NCBI RefSeq assembly: GCF_018531425.1
Contig: NZ_JAHBOI010000001.1
Location: forward strand, 310,001-374,000
Origin: Paenarthrobacter sp. DKR-5
GTDB taxonomy: Bacteria > Actinomycetota > Actinomycetes > Actinomycetales > Micrococcaceae
Length of the DNA: 64,000 nucleotides
Direction: 5' to 3'
The notes beneath the pieces are model-generated. The model was given only the letters and a program-made list of their open reading frames with translations, was not told where the DNA came from and ran no database searches. Positions within the stretch are counted from its first letter, which is position 1. Every line of letters starts with the position of its first letter. This document shows, in pieces, positions 26,228 to 33,850 of this stretch. Both the position numbers and the translations under genes were made by a program.

Positions 26228-26962
26228 CTACGCTTCGGCAGCACGGGCGCGGGGCGCCGACCCCAGAGTCGGCTCCTGCGCCCGTTGTGCGTGGTAGGCC
26301 AGAATCTGCAGCTCGGTTGCCATGTCCACTTTTCGGAGGGTGACGTGCGGGGGCACCTGCAGCGTGACCGGCGCGAAGCTGAGAATGCTGCTGACCCCGA
26401 CCGCGACGACACGGTCGCACATTTCCTGCGCGACGGGTCCCGGCAGCGCCAGCACCACCATGTTGGCCCGCGTGCGCGCCAGCACCGTTTCCAGGTCCGA
26501 CACCGGGCTGACCCGCAGCCAGCCGACCTCGCTGCCGACCACCATCTGGTCCGCGTCGAAGATGGCCACCACGTCGAAACCCCGGGACTCGAAACCGGTG
26601 TAGCGGGCCAGCGCCTTGCCCAGGTTGCCGGCTCCGACAATTGCGACGCGCCAGTCATGGGTCAGGCCGAGGGCCGCGGCGATCTGCCGGCTGAGGTACT
26701 GGACGTCGTAGCCGACACCGCGGGTGCCGTAGGAGCCAAGGTAGGAGAGGTCTTTGCGGACAATCGAAGAACTCACTCCGGAACCTTCAGCCAGTTCTTC
26801 GGAGGACACCCGCTCCACCCCGTCGGTGAGCAGCCCGTTGAGCGCCCGCAGGTAGATCGTCAGGCGCGCGACGGAAGCGGGCGGGATCTGCCTTCCTCCA
26901 CCGTCCTGGCCGGCGGCCAGCGGGTGTGAGGAGGTGTCGGACGAGGTCAAGTCTTGCTCCAT
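26228..26962 (-). CDS. rex: redox-sensing transcriptional repressor Rex
   Basis: A 244-residue Rex. The winged-helix domain includes VARLTIYLRAL and VSSSIVRKDLSYLGSYGTRGVGY (about 30-103), followed by a Rossmann domain with VAIVGAGNLGKALARY and FDADQMVVG. It senses the NADH/NAD ratio and releases DNA when NADH is high, controlling respiration genes. The gene stands next to thiol and respiration-related genes; no confident Rex operator was found within the window. The start MEQDLTSSD begins a long variable N-terminus. Confidence 0.93.
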   Translation of the reverse strand: MEQDLTSSDTSSHPLAAGQDGGGRQIPPASVARLTIYLRALNGLLTDGVERVSSEELAEGSGVSSSIVRKDLSYLGSYGTRGVGYDVQYLSRQIAAALGLTHDWRVAIVGAGNLGKALARYTGFESRGFDVVAIFDADQMVVGSEVGWLRVSPVSDLETVLARTRANMVVLALPGPVAQEMCDRVVAVGVSSILSFAPVTLQVPPHVTLRKVDMATELQILAYHAQRAQEPTLGSAPRARAAEA

Positions 26963-27059
26963 CGCATCTTCGGTTATCGCTGCAACGAACCGCAGGCCCT
27001 GGTAAAGCGGGATCCTGCGGCTACTTCCACTGTAGGCCCACCCGGGAGGGCCACAAAGT

Positions 27060-27341
27060 TCAGCGGGCCAGCAGCCTGCGCAGCCGCGCCTCGTCGATCG
27101 TCCAGAAGTCGCGCTGGACGCCGTCGACCATCAGGACAGGTATTTCCTCCGCAAACCGCTCGGCCAGGTCGGGGCGGTCCGCAATGGAGAGCTCTTCCCA
27201 CGCCACTCCGAAATCCGCCGCCACACGGTCCAGCACGTCCCGGGCGGCGTCGCACAGGTGGCAGCCGGGCTTCGTGACAAGCTCAAGCTTCGGGCCTGCA
27301 CCGAGGGCAGGTTGCGCCGGCGGAACGTTGTTCTCATGCAT
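27060..27341 (-). CDS. glutaredoxin family protein
   Basis: A 93-residue thioredoxin-fold protein with a CHLC motif in LVTKPGCHLCDAARDVL (about 22-38) and a cis-Pro in EEIPVLMVDG. It belongs to the DUF836/glutaredoxin-2-like group common next to rex in Actinobacteria. The first of two overlapping ATGs (27341) gives the correct frame. A -10 TACATT lies six bases upstream and no ribosome site is seen, so it is probably leaderless. Confidence 0.85.
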   Translation of the reverse strand: MHENNVPPAQPALGAGPKLELVTKPGCHLCDAARDVLDRVAADFGVAWEELSIADRPDLAERFAEEIPVLMVDGVQRDFWTIDEARLRRLLAR

Positions 27342-27347
27342 GGAACC

Positions 27348-27353
27348 AATGTA
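27348..27353 (-). promoter_or_regulatory. -10 box of leaderless promoter (glutaredoxin gene)
   Basis: Read on the minus strand the hexamer is TACATT, six bases before the ATG at 27341. Confidence 0.5.
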
Positions 27354-27404
27354 GCCAAAGCCCTTCCGCGGCGGCGTCGTCGGGCATCCGGGCCGCGGAT
27401 TGAC

Positions 27405-27410
27405 TAGACT
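27405..27410 (+). promoter_or_regulatory. -10 box of leaderless promoter (HAD gene)
   Basis: TAGACT ends six bases before the ATG at 27417. Confidence 0.6.
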
Positions 27411-27416
27411 CGAGCC

Positions 27417-28229
27417 ATGCCCGAAGTGAACACGGTCGCTGCCGAGGAATCCTCGGCGACCCCCAAGCACCTCGGCGAAGCAGCCTTCTTCGACGTCGAC
27501 AACACGCTGATGCGCGGAGCCAGCCTCTTCCACGTCGCCCGCAAGATGTACCAGCGCAAGGCCTTCACACTGCGCGACGCCGCCGGCTTCGTCTGGAAGC
27601 AGCTGAAGTTCGTGACCCGGGGCGAGAACCTCAAGGACGTCCACTCGGTCCGCGACACCGCACTCGCCCTCGGCGCCGGCATCCTTGCGGAGGACATGGC
27701 GATCATGGGCGAGGAAGTCTACGACGAGATGATCGAGTCCAAGATCTGGCCGGGTGCCCGGGCGCTGGCGGAGCAGCACCTGCGCGTGGACCGGCAGGTC
27801 TGGCTGGTCACCGCCACCCCGATCGAGGTCGCCAGCGTGATCGCGGGCCGGCTTGGCCTGACCGGGGCGCTGGGCACCGTCGGCGAGGTGGAGGACGGCG
27901 CCTATACGGGACGGCTCGTGGGCGAGATCCTGCACGGGCCTGCGAAGGCAGTGGCAGTCAAGGAGTTGGCCCGGCGCGAGGGGCTGGACCTGGCCAAGTG
28001 CTGGGCTTACAGCGATTCCTACAACGACATTCCGCTGCTGACGCTCGTCGGCCACCCGGTGGCGATCAACCCGGACGCCAGGCTCCGCCGTCACGCGCGG
28101 GACCACAACTGGCCTGTTTACGACTTCCGCTCGGGCCGCCGCGCTGCGACGCTGGGGCTGCGCGCCGCGACCGGCGCCGGTGCCATCTACGGGCTGTGGC
28201 GCGGATTCTCGCGACTGCGCAGCCGCTGA
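27417..28229 (+). CDS. HAD-IB family hydrolase (SerB-like phosphatase)
   Basis: A 270-residue haloacid dehalogenase-type phosphatase. Motif I is FFDVDNTLM (about 23-31), motif II VTATPIEV, motif III K in KAVAVKELA, and motif IV WAYSDSYNDIPLL (about 199-211). The helical cap between motifs I and II fits subfamily IB, which includes phosphoserine phosphatases. The substrate is not established. The order glutaredoxin/HAD-IB/bS22/HTH near rex resembles the mycobacterial serB1 neighbourhood. Confidence 0.85.
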   Translation: MPEVNTVAAEESSATPKHLGEAAFFDVDNTLMRGASLFHVARKMYQRKAFTLRDAAGFVWKQLKFVTRGENLKDVHSVRDTALALGAGILAEDMAIMGEEVYDEMIESKIWPGARALAEQHLRVDRQVWLVTATPIEVASVIAGRLGLTGALGTVGEVEDGAYTGRLVGEILHGPAKAVAVKELARREGLDLAKCWAYSDSYNDIPLLTLVGHPVAINPDARLRRHARDHNWPVYDFRSGRRAATLGLRAATGAGAIYGLWRGFSRLRSR

Positions 28230-28269
28230 ACCTTCGTCCGTCCGCAGCCCGCACCACGCTTAAAAGCCG

Positions 28270-28301
28270 AGGGCCCGTCATCGCTGTCGATGACGGGCCC
28301 T
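28270..28301. terminator. bidirectional terminator between HAD and bS22 genes
   Basis: A perfect 14-bp stem (AGGGCCCGTCATCG, loop CTGT) lies between convergent genes. On the minus strand the stem is followed by a short CTTTT. Confidence 0.82.
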
Positions 28302-28331
28302 TCGCAGGCCGGCGCTCGTCCGGCCGCGTGG

Positions 28332-28430
28332 CTACTTCTTGTTGCGGCGCTGGTGGCGGGTCTTGCGAAGCAGCTTACGGTGCTTCTTCTTGGCCATACG
28401 CTTGCGGCGCTTCTTGATTACTGAACCCAC
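28332..28430 (-). CDS. small basic 30S ribosomal protein bS22 (AURKAIP1/COX24 domain)
   Basis: A 32-residue, extremely basic protein: MGSVIKKRRKRMAKKKHRKL followed by LRKTRHQRRNKK. This is the conserved actinobacterial bS22 (Rv0500B-type), found in mycobacterial 30S subunits. GTG start with GAGGA upstream. It is short enough that automated calling often misses it. The neighbouring HTH gene is conserved with it. Confidence 0.9.
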   Translation of the reverse strand: MGSVIKKRRKRMAKKKHRKLLRKTRHQRRNKK

Positions 28431-28577
28431 GAGTCCTCACAAACTACAGATAAACAACTGTCGGTTGACAGCCGTGAAACGATCAATAACGAAAAAGGAT
28501 CCTTTACAGGGTACCGCAGGTCATCCCTGCGAAGCCCACCGGCGCCATGGCGGCGGCTGGACCCGGAACGGCAACGC

Positions 28578-28790
28578 TCAGGCGCTGTCCGCTGTGCCGT
28601 CGACGACGGCGCCCCGCAGGTACTGTTCGACCGCCGACTCCGGCACCCGATACGACCGGCCGAACTGCACTGCCGGCAGGTCCCCTGCGTGCACCAGACG
28701 GTACACGGTCATTTTGGAAACACGCATCATCTCCGCTACTTCCGACACAGTCAGGAAGTGCACGTTGGAGAAGTTACTCTCCTCACCCAT
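28578..28790 (-). CDS. excisionase-family helix-turn-helix protein
   Basis: A 70-residue MerR/excisionase-like winged HTH: FLTVSEVAEMMRVSKMTVYR (about 12-31), then LVHAGDLPAVQFGRSYRVPESAVEQYL. The protein is conserved next to bS22 in Actinobacteria (Rv0500A-type) and is chromosomal, not phage-linked. It probably regulates transcription; its targets are unknown. GAGG lies before the ATG. The 147-bp gap to bS22 and the 156-bp gap upstream hold no further gene I can support. Confidence 0.82.
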   Translation of the reverse strand: MGEESNFSNVHFLTVSEVAEMMRVSKMTVYRLVHAGDLPAVQFGRSYRVPESAVEQYLRGAVVDGTADSA

Positions 28791-28946
28791 GTCCTCGACA
28801 TCCTCCGCTCGAACGAATACTCACGCAACAGCCGTGCCGATGCTGAGCCCATCGAACAAGCACGTGAAAGATACTCTAGGGGTAGAAGTGACCATTGTGA
28901 AAGTCCCCTATCATGCGGCTCTGCCGGCGGCCCTCACCGACACGGC

Positions 28947-30038
28947 TTACCGCTGTCTGCGTGCCCGGGTTCCCGCGGCCAGCGCCTCCAGGACCGCCGC
29001 CGTCGCCTCCCATCCCATGCAGGCGTCGGTGACGCTCTGACCATAGACCAGGGTGGTCCGATCCGACACGTCCAGCTTCTGGGCCCCTGCCGCCAGGAAG
29101 CTCTCCAGCATCACCCCGGCAATGGCTCCGGATCCGTCCTCAACCGCGAGCCGGTCCGCGAGTTCCCGCGCCACAACCGCCTGCCGTTCATGGCTCTTGC
29201 CGCTGTTCGCATGGCTGGCGTCGACCACCAGGCGCGGGTTCAGCCCTGCCGCGGCCAGCCGGGCGGAAGCATCGGCCACGTGCTGCGCTGAGTAGTTCGG
29301 ACCGCTGCTGCCGCCGCGGAGAATCAGGTGCGCATCCGGGTTGCCGGAGGTCTGCACGAGGCTGGCGCGGCCGTCGGCGTCGATGCCCAGGAAGGACTGG
29401 GCCGCAGCGGATGCGGCGCAGGCGTCCAGCGCGATCTGCAGGCCCCCGTCGGTGCCGTTCTTGAAGCCGATCGGCATGGACAAACCGGAGGCCAGTTGCC
29501 GGTGGATCTGGCTTTCCGTGGTCCGTGCCCCGATCGCGCCCCAGGAGACAAGGTCCGCGGTGTACTGGGGGCTGACGGGTTCCAGGAACTCCGTTGCGGC
29601 GGGCAGCCCGAGGGCCGCGACGTCGAGCAGGAAGCGCCGCGCCCGGCGCAGGCCGGTGGCCACGTCGTGCGAGCCGTCCAAGTGCGGGTCGTTGATCAGG
29701 CCCTTCCAGCCGACAGTGGTACGCGGCTTCTCGAAGTAGGTCCGCATCACCACCAGCAGGTCCTCGCGGTGCCGGTGCGCCTCGGCGGCGAGGCGGCGGG
29801 CGTAGTCCAGGCCCGCTTCGGGATCGTGGATGGAGCACGGCCCGACGACGACGAGCAGGCGGTCATCCACGCCGTCGAGCACGGCCCGCACCTCGTCGCG
29901 TCCGCGCCGCACGGTGGCGAGCGCGGCCTCGGCGGCCGGGAGCTCGGCCCGCAGCTCACTCGGTGCCGGCAGGGACCGGAAGCTGGTGACGCGCAGGTCG
30001 CCGGTGCTGGATTCTGAGGGGCTGGTGATCGTGTTCAT
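28947..30038 (-). CDS. aroF: 3-deoxy-7-phosphoheptulonate synthase, class I (AroF/G type)
   Basis: A 363-residue class I DAHP synthase that condenses phosphoenolpyruvate and erythrose 4-phosphate, the first step of aromatic amino acid synthesis. Signatures are VVVGPCSIHDPEAGLDYA (about 63-80), MRTYFEKPRTTVGWKGLIND (about 98-117), GARTTESQIHRQLASGLSMP and DASHANSGKSHERQ. The variable N-terminus may hold the feedback site. A short aromatic-rich leader peptide and a strong hairpin lie upstream, pointing to attenuation-type control. Confidence 0.93.
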   Translation of the reverse strand: MNTITSPSESSTGDLRVTSFRSLPAPSELRAELPAAEAALATVRRGRDEVRAVLDGVDDRLLVVVGPCSIHDPEAGLDYARRLAAEAHRHREDLLVVMRTYFEKPRTTVGWKGLINDPHLDGSHDVATGLRRARRFLLDVAALGLPAATEFLEPVSPQYTADLVSWGAIGARTTESQIHRQLASGLSMPIGFKNGTDGGLQIALDACAASAAAQSFLGIDADGRASLVQTSGNPDAHLILRGGSSGPNYSAQHVADASARLAAAGLNPRLVVDASHANSGKSHERQAVVARELADRLAVEDGSGAIAGVMLESFLAAGAQKLDVSDRTTLVYGQSVTDACMGWEATAAVLEALAAGTRARRQR

Positions 30039-30056
30039 GCGGTTCCGTCCGTGTAT

Positions 30057-30084
30057 GGCGGGACCGTTGGTCAGAACCCGCCGT
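30057..30084 (-). promoter_or_regulatory. second leader hairpin before aroF
   Basis: On the leftward transcript GGCGGG pairs with CCCGCC around an inner ACC/GGT-type stem, about 20 nt before the aroF start codon. It could affect ribosome access or form part of an alternating structure with the hairpin at 30096-30119. Confidence 0.4.
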
Positions 30085-30095
30085 GGAAATGGCGA

Positions 30096-30119
30096 AGGGC
30101 AGAGATTGCTCTCTGCCCT
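30096..30119 (-). promoter_or_regulatory. attenuator-type hairpin in the aroF leader
   Basis: A perfect 10-bp stem AGGGCAGAGA/TCTCTGCCCT with a four-base loop. It follows a segment (CAGAGCCA, 30121-30128) complementary to TGGCTCTG within the leader-peptide codons (30171-30178), so alternative pairings are possible. There is no T-run after the hairpin, so a classical intrinsic terminator is not shown. Confidence 0.6.
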
Positions 30120-30149
30120 GCTGGCTCTGAAGGTCGTTGATGATGCGCG

Positions 30150-30209
30150 TTATTTCGCTGCAGGCCCCTCCAGAGCCAACGCAAAATACGCATACCAACG
30201 CTTAGTCAT
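30150..30209 (-). CDS. aromatic-amino-acid leader peptide upstream of aroF
   Basis: A 19-residue open frame MTKRWYAYFALALEGPAAK with Trp-Tyr-Ala-Tyr-Phe at codons 5-9, lying 111 bp before the DAHP synthase gene and followed by paired RNA segments. The enrichment in all three end products of the pathway is the hallmark of a ribosome-stalling leader. A -10 TACCCT lies six bases before its ATG, so the message appears leaderless. A comparable leader (aroR) has been reported before aroF in Corynebacterium glutamicum, as I recall it. Confidence 0.75.
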   Translation of the reverse strand: MTKRWYAYFALALEGPAAK

Positions 30210-30215
30210 GGGTTC

Positions 30216-30221
30216 AGGGTA
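30216..30221 (-). promoter_or_regulatory. -10 box of the aroF leader promoter
   Basis: Read on the minus strand: TACCCT, six bases before the leader-peptide ATG. A possible -35 TTGGCC lies 18 bp further upstream (30240-30245). Confidence 0.55.
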
Positions 30222-30319
30222 GCCCCGGCCCGTCCCGCCGGCCAAATCCCCGCGGCGGCCGACCGGGCCACGCCCACACCGCCCACCCCAGCCCAACCCG
30301 ACAGCACCCAACCCGACAG

Positions 30320-30381
30320 CGCGAGCGGCCACTCGTGGCGACCTCCGCTGACGGGAGGTCGCCGCAAGTGGCCGCTGGCGC
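30320..30381. repeat. interspersed palindrome, copy D
   Basis: The arms GCGAGCGGCCACTCGTGGCG and its near complement flank a strong centre ACCTCC/GGAGGT. It lies between the ABC permease end and the aroF leader promoter. Together with the leader elements it accounts for most of the 350-bp stretch 30039-30389. Confidence 0.7.
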
Positions 30382-30389
30382 GGCGCGGC

Positions 30390-31352
30390 TCACTTGATAC
30401 CGGTGGTGGCGATCCCCTTGACGAGGAACTTCTGGCCGATCAGGAAGGCAATGAACACCGGCAGCAGGGACACGACGGACATGGCGAACATCGAACCCCA
30501 CGAGGTGGAGGACTGTGCATCGACGAAGGCCCGCAGGGCCACCGGGACGGTGAACATGTCCGGCGAGGTGAGGTAGATCAGCTGGCTGAAGAAGTCGTTC
30601 CAGGTCCAGATGAACGTGAAAATCGTCGTCGTCGCCAGCGCCGGCGTCATCAGCGGCAGGATGACCCGGAGGAAGATGCGCGGGTGGCCGGCGCCGTCGA
30701 TGCGGGCCGCTTCATCGAGCTCCTTGGGTACGCCGCGGATGAACTGGACCATCAGGAAGACGAAGAAGGCGTCCGTGGCCAGCAGCTTCGGCACGATCAG
30801 CGGCCAGAAGGTGTTCACCCAGCCGATCTGGGAGAACAGGATGTACTGCGGCACGATCACCACATGGAACGGCAGCATGATCGTCAGCAGCATGGCCCCG
30901 AAGAACCACTTCTTGCCCCAGAAGTTCAGCCGGGCGAAGGCGTACGCCGCCATCGAGCAGGAGACCAGGTTGCCGATGATGGTGCCCAGCACCACGATGG
31001 CGGAGTTGAGCAGGTAGTGGCCGAACGGGTTGGTCAGGGCGTTCCACCCGGCCGAGTAGTTGCCCGCCTCGAAGGTCTTCAGCAGGACGCCGGGTTCGCG
31101 GAAGATGACGTCGTTCGGCCGCAGCGAGGACGCCACCATCCACAGCAGCGGATAGATCATGACCAGCGCCGCGACGATGAGGATGGCGTGCTTGACGGCC
31201 GCCCGCACCTTGGCGGAGCGGGAGAAGGCCAGGGTGCCGCGCGATTCGCGTTTGCGCGTTGGACGCTTCGGTGCGCCCGCGGCCGGAGGGCGGCGGGCAG
31301 GTTCGACGGCGTCGGCCGCGGCGGCGGGCAGGGGCTCGATATTAGTCGTCAT
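30390..31352 (-). CDS. carbohydrate ABC transporter permease (MalG family)
   Basis: A 320-residue inner-membrane permease with six predicted helices and the EAA loop ELDEAARIDGAGHPRIFLRVILPL (about 207-230) that contacts the ATPase. The variable N-terminus (about 45 residues) is Pro/Arg-rich. It works with the adjacent MalF-type permease and the binding protein at 33851. The start MTTNIEPLPA overlaps the upstream gene by 11 bp. The import substrate is probably a sugar, sugar acid or oligosaccharide. Confidence 0.9.
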   Translation of the reverse strand: MTTNIEPLPAAAADAVEPARRPPAAGAPKRPTRKRESRGTLAFSRSAKVRAAVKHAILIVAALVMIYPLLWMVASSLRPNDVIFREPGVLLKTFEAGNYSAGWNALTNPFGHYLLNSAIVVLGTIIGNLVSCSMAAYAFARLNFWGKKWFFGAMLLTIMLPFHVVIVPQYILFSQIGWVNTFWPLIVPKLLATDAFFVFLMVQFIRGVPKELDEAARIDGAGHPRIFLRVILPLMTPALATTTIFTFIWTWNDFFSQLIYLTSPDMFTVPVALRAFVDAQSSTSWGSMFAMSVVSLLPVFIAFLIGQKFLVKGIATTGIK

Positions 31353-32262
31353 AGAACACCCAGAACTTTGCAGCGTAGAAGTTGATGGCGGTGAAGGCAC
31401 CGATGATTACGAGAAGGACCCAGGCCATGGCGGAGGCATACCCCATGTCGAATTCACCGAAGCCCTTTTGGTACAGGTACAGGGTGAAGAACATGGTCGA
31501 GTCGGAGGGCCCTCCGTTGCCGCCCGAGACGATGAAGGCCTGGGTGAACGACTGGAAGGCGCCGATGATCTGCAGCACGAGGTTGAAGAAGATGATCGGG
31601 CTCAGCAGCGGCAGTGTGATCTTGAAGAACTGCTTCGCTTTGCTGGCACCGTCGACGTCGGCCGCCTCGTAGTACATCGTTGGGATCTGGCGCAGTCCGG
31701 CCAGGAAGATGATCATCGGGGACCCGAAGGTCCACACATGCAGCAGGATGATGCTTCCCAGCGCCGTGCTCGGGTCCGAGATCCAGCCAGGTCCCTGGAT
31801 GCCGACCATGGCGAGCAGCTGGTTCACCAGGCCTGTGGTGCCGAACATCTGCTTCCACAGGATTGCCACGGCCACCGAGGTGCCCAGCAAGGACGGCAGG
31901 TAGAACACCGACCGGTAGAACGGCAGCCCGCGCAGGCCGCGGTCGAGCACCATCGCAATGAGCAGGGCCAGCGCCAGCTGCAGCGGGACACCGATCAGCA
32001 CGTAGGTGAAGGTCACCCGCAGTGAATTCAGCAGCCGCGCGTCATGGACCATGCGGACGAAGTTGTTGAGCCCGATCCAGTTCGGGTCCTGGATCAGGTT
32101 GTAGTCGGTGAAGGAAAGGTAGAGCGACATCAGCATCGGGCCGATGGTGATCGTGGCGAGCCCGATCAGCCACGGGAGGAGGAAGATGAACGCTGCCTTG
32201 TTGTCGCGTTTGCCGCCGGCCGCGCCTTTTTTGAGCTTCCCGAGCTCGCTGAGTGCGCTCAC
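31342..32262 (-). CDS. carbohydrate ABC transporter permease (MalF family)
   Basis: About 306 residues from the GTG at 32262 (VSALSELGKL), with six helices and the EAA loop EAADVDGASKAKQFFKITLPLL. This GTG overlaps the stop of a short upstream open frame as GTGA, which suggests translational coupling. An alternative in-frame GTG at 32361 would add 33 residues but has no ribosome site. No ATPase gene is present in the region, so a shared MsiK-type ATPase elsewhere is likely. Confidence 0.88.
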   Translation of the reverse strand: MSALSELGKLKKGAAGGKRDNKAAFIFLLPWLIGLATITIGPMLMSLYLSFTDYNLIQDPNWIGLNNFVRMVHDARLLNSLRVTFTYVLIGVPLQLALALLIAMVLDRGLRGLPFYRSVFYLPSLLGTSVAVAILWKQMFGTTGLVNQLLAMVGIQGPGWISDPSTALGSIILLHVWTFGSPMIIFLAGLRQIPTMYYEAADVDGASKAKQFFKITLPLLSPIIFFNLVLQIIGAFQSFTQAFIVSGGNGGPSDSTMFFTLYLYQKGFGEFDMGYASAMAWVLLVIIGAFTAINFYAAKFWVFYDD

Positions 32263-32336
32263 GTTACCGGGCCTTCGGACTGTCGGGGCCGAACCGTTTC
32301 CGGCTCGGGCGCGGAGACCGTTTCTTGATACAGCAC
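32259..32336 (-). CDS. short leader open frame coupled to the ABC permease
   Basis: A 25-codon frame starting GTG, four bases after a perfect GGAGGT, and ending in a TGA that overlaps the permease start (GTGA). The peptide begins MLYQETVSAPEPETV. It matches no family I know. The strong ribosome site and exact overlap suggest that it primes translation of the permease; it may equally be a small peptide of its own. Confidence 0.5.
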   Translation of the reverse strand: MLYQETVSAPEPETVRPRQSEGPVT

Positions 32337-32400
32337 GCAGACCTCCTTGGGTCGGTATCACCTTTGATACGGGCGGTTTGCTCAGTGCGAGCTATGCCGC

Positions 32401-32458
32401 AGTAAACGTTTTCTCGACGATAGCCGAGCTCTCCTACCCCGTCAAGAAAACGTTTTCT
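32401..32458. promoter_or_regulatory. divergent promoter region with two LacI operators
   Basis: Operator AGAAAACGTTTTCT (32445-32458, perfect palindrome) and AGTAAACGTTTTCT (32401-32414) have centres 44 bp apart. Between and over them lies a leftward promoter, TTGACG (32440-32445) N17 TATCGT (32417-32422), for the permease operon. A rightward -10 TATGCT (32477-32482) serves the esterase, its -35 falling inside the first operator. One repressor could thus close both directions. Confidence 0.75.
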
Positions 32459-32531
32459 ACTCGTCGGTAACCCGGCTATGCTCTGGGACAGCCCCGGAAC
32501 CCCGGCCCCAACCTTCCCCAGGAGGACTCAC

Positions 32532-33671
32532 ATGAATGGAACCCGCCGTCCGAGCGCCCTGGGCGGCTACGAGGACTGGCCGGCCTTCGTCCGGCAGTCA
32601 CGCCCGTTTGCGAGCGGCGAGGCCGGCGAGGGGGGCGAGGGGGCGGCCGGGCTCGCCGCGGCACTGGGACTGCCCGCGGTTGCCGGGCGCCCAGCTGCGA
32701 GGACGGACAGCGAGGTGGTGGAGGACGGCCTCCGCACCACCCAGCTCTCCTGGCAGCTCGGCTACGGGCCGAGGACGGCAGCCTTTTTTGTCCGGCCGGA
32801 GCGCCCCCAAGGCCCGCTGCCGGGAGTGCTGCTCATGCACTGCCACGGCGGCAACAAGTGGCTCGGCGCGGAGCGCCTGGTGGACCTCGGCGGCAGGTCC
32901 TCGCCCGAAGCGGTCTCCCTGCGGCGCGGACTCTACGGTGGCCGGGCATTTGCCTCCTCCCTCGCACGCAGGGGAATGGCGGTCCTCGCGCATGACACGT
33001 TCGCCTGGGGCAGCCGCCGGTTCAATCTCAGTCCGGCCCCCTGGCGGACCGCCGGTGTCCTCGAGGCGCAACATGCCCTGTGGCGAGAGAAGGGGGTGAG
33101 CCCGACGCCGTCGGCCACCTACAACATCCTTGCCGCCGACCATGAGCACACGGTCGCCAAGGCTGCAGGCCTGCTGGGCACCAGCTTCGCCGGCATGGTC
33201 GCGCATGACGACCTGGCCGCCCTCGCAGTGCTGGGCGGCCTGCCGGACGTGGATGCCGGCCGACTGGCCACGGCAGGGTTCTCGGGAGGCGGCGGACGGG
33301 CCATGATGGTTGCCGCCTTGTCGGGGCAGGTGCGCAGCCAGGTGGTCGCCTGCATGATGACCACCTTCGAGTCGTTGCTGCCCTCCTACCTGGATGCCCA
33401 CTCCTGGCTGATGCAGACCCCCGGCCTGTGGGCGTTCGCCGACTGGCCGCAGATCCCGTCCCGCGCCGCCGTACATCGCCAATCGATGCTGGTCCAGTTC
33501 GCCGCCGAGGACGCACTCTTCCCGCTGTCGGGCATGCGGCAGGCCGACAGCATCCTCGCCGCAACGGCCGGCCCGGGCTTCAGCTATGAATCGTCATGGA
33601 CTGACGGTGGACACGTCATGACGCTCCGAATGCAGGAGGACGCCGCAGATTTCCTCCTCCGGACGCTCTGA
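32532..33671 (+). CDS. alpha/beta hydrolase, esterase-like
   Basis: A 379-residue alpha/beta hydrolase of the large dienelactone hydrolase/acetyl-xylan-esterase-like group. The nucleophile elbow is AGFSGGGGRAM (about 253-263), the acid is probably in AEDALFP and the catalytic His in DGGHVMTLRM. The oxyanion region is LLMHCHGGNKW. There is no signal peptide, so it would act on an imported substrate, for example removing an ester group from a sugar. AGGAGG lies before the ATG. It is divergent from the transporter across shared operators. Confidence 0.78.
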   Translation: MNGTRRPSALGGYEDWPAFVRQSRPFASGEAGEGGEGAAGLAAALGLPAVAGRPAARTDSEVVEDGLRTTQLSWQLGYGPRTAAFFVRPERPQGPLPGVLLMHCHGGNKWLGAERLVDLGGRSSPEAVSLRRGLYGGRAFASSLARRGMAVLAHDTFAWGSRRFNLSPAPWRTAGVLEAQHALWREKGVSPTPSATYNILAADHEHTVAKAAGLLGTSFAGMVAHDDLAALAVLGGLPDVDAGRLATAGFSGGGGRAMMVAALSGQVRSQVVACMMTTFESLLPSYLDAHSWLMQTPGLWAFADWPQIPSRAAVHRQSMLVQFAAEDALFPLSGMRQADSILAATAGPGFSYESSWTDGGHVMTLRMQEDAADFLLRTL

Positions 33672-33760
33672 TTCCCGAGCCTTGGCTCCATTCCGGCTTC
33701 CGCCCGGAGCACCCGGAATCATGCCCCGCCCGGCGCACGGAAAACGCATTCCAAAAACCA

Positions 33761-33816
33761 TTGACGCCGAGAATGGGCCGCTGTAATAATCCTTGAAGCG
33801 CAAGAAAACGATTTCT
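33761..33816 (+). promoter_or_regulatory. promoter and LacI operator of the binding-protein gene
   Basis: TTGACG (33761-33766), a 17-bp spacer and TAATAA (33784-33789), followed by the operator AGAAAACGATTTCT at 33803-33816, just past the expected transcription start. This is a textbook arrangement for repression. Confidence 0.75.
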
Positions 33817-33850
33817 CGCTCTTCGTCCGCTCCTCAGAAAGAACAGGTCA

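Noticed and set aside
28578-28790. Prophage or integrative element suggested by an excisionase-like protein
   Set aside because: The gene is the conserved chromosomal partner of bS22 in Actinobacteria; no integrase, attachment repeats or phage genes are nearby.
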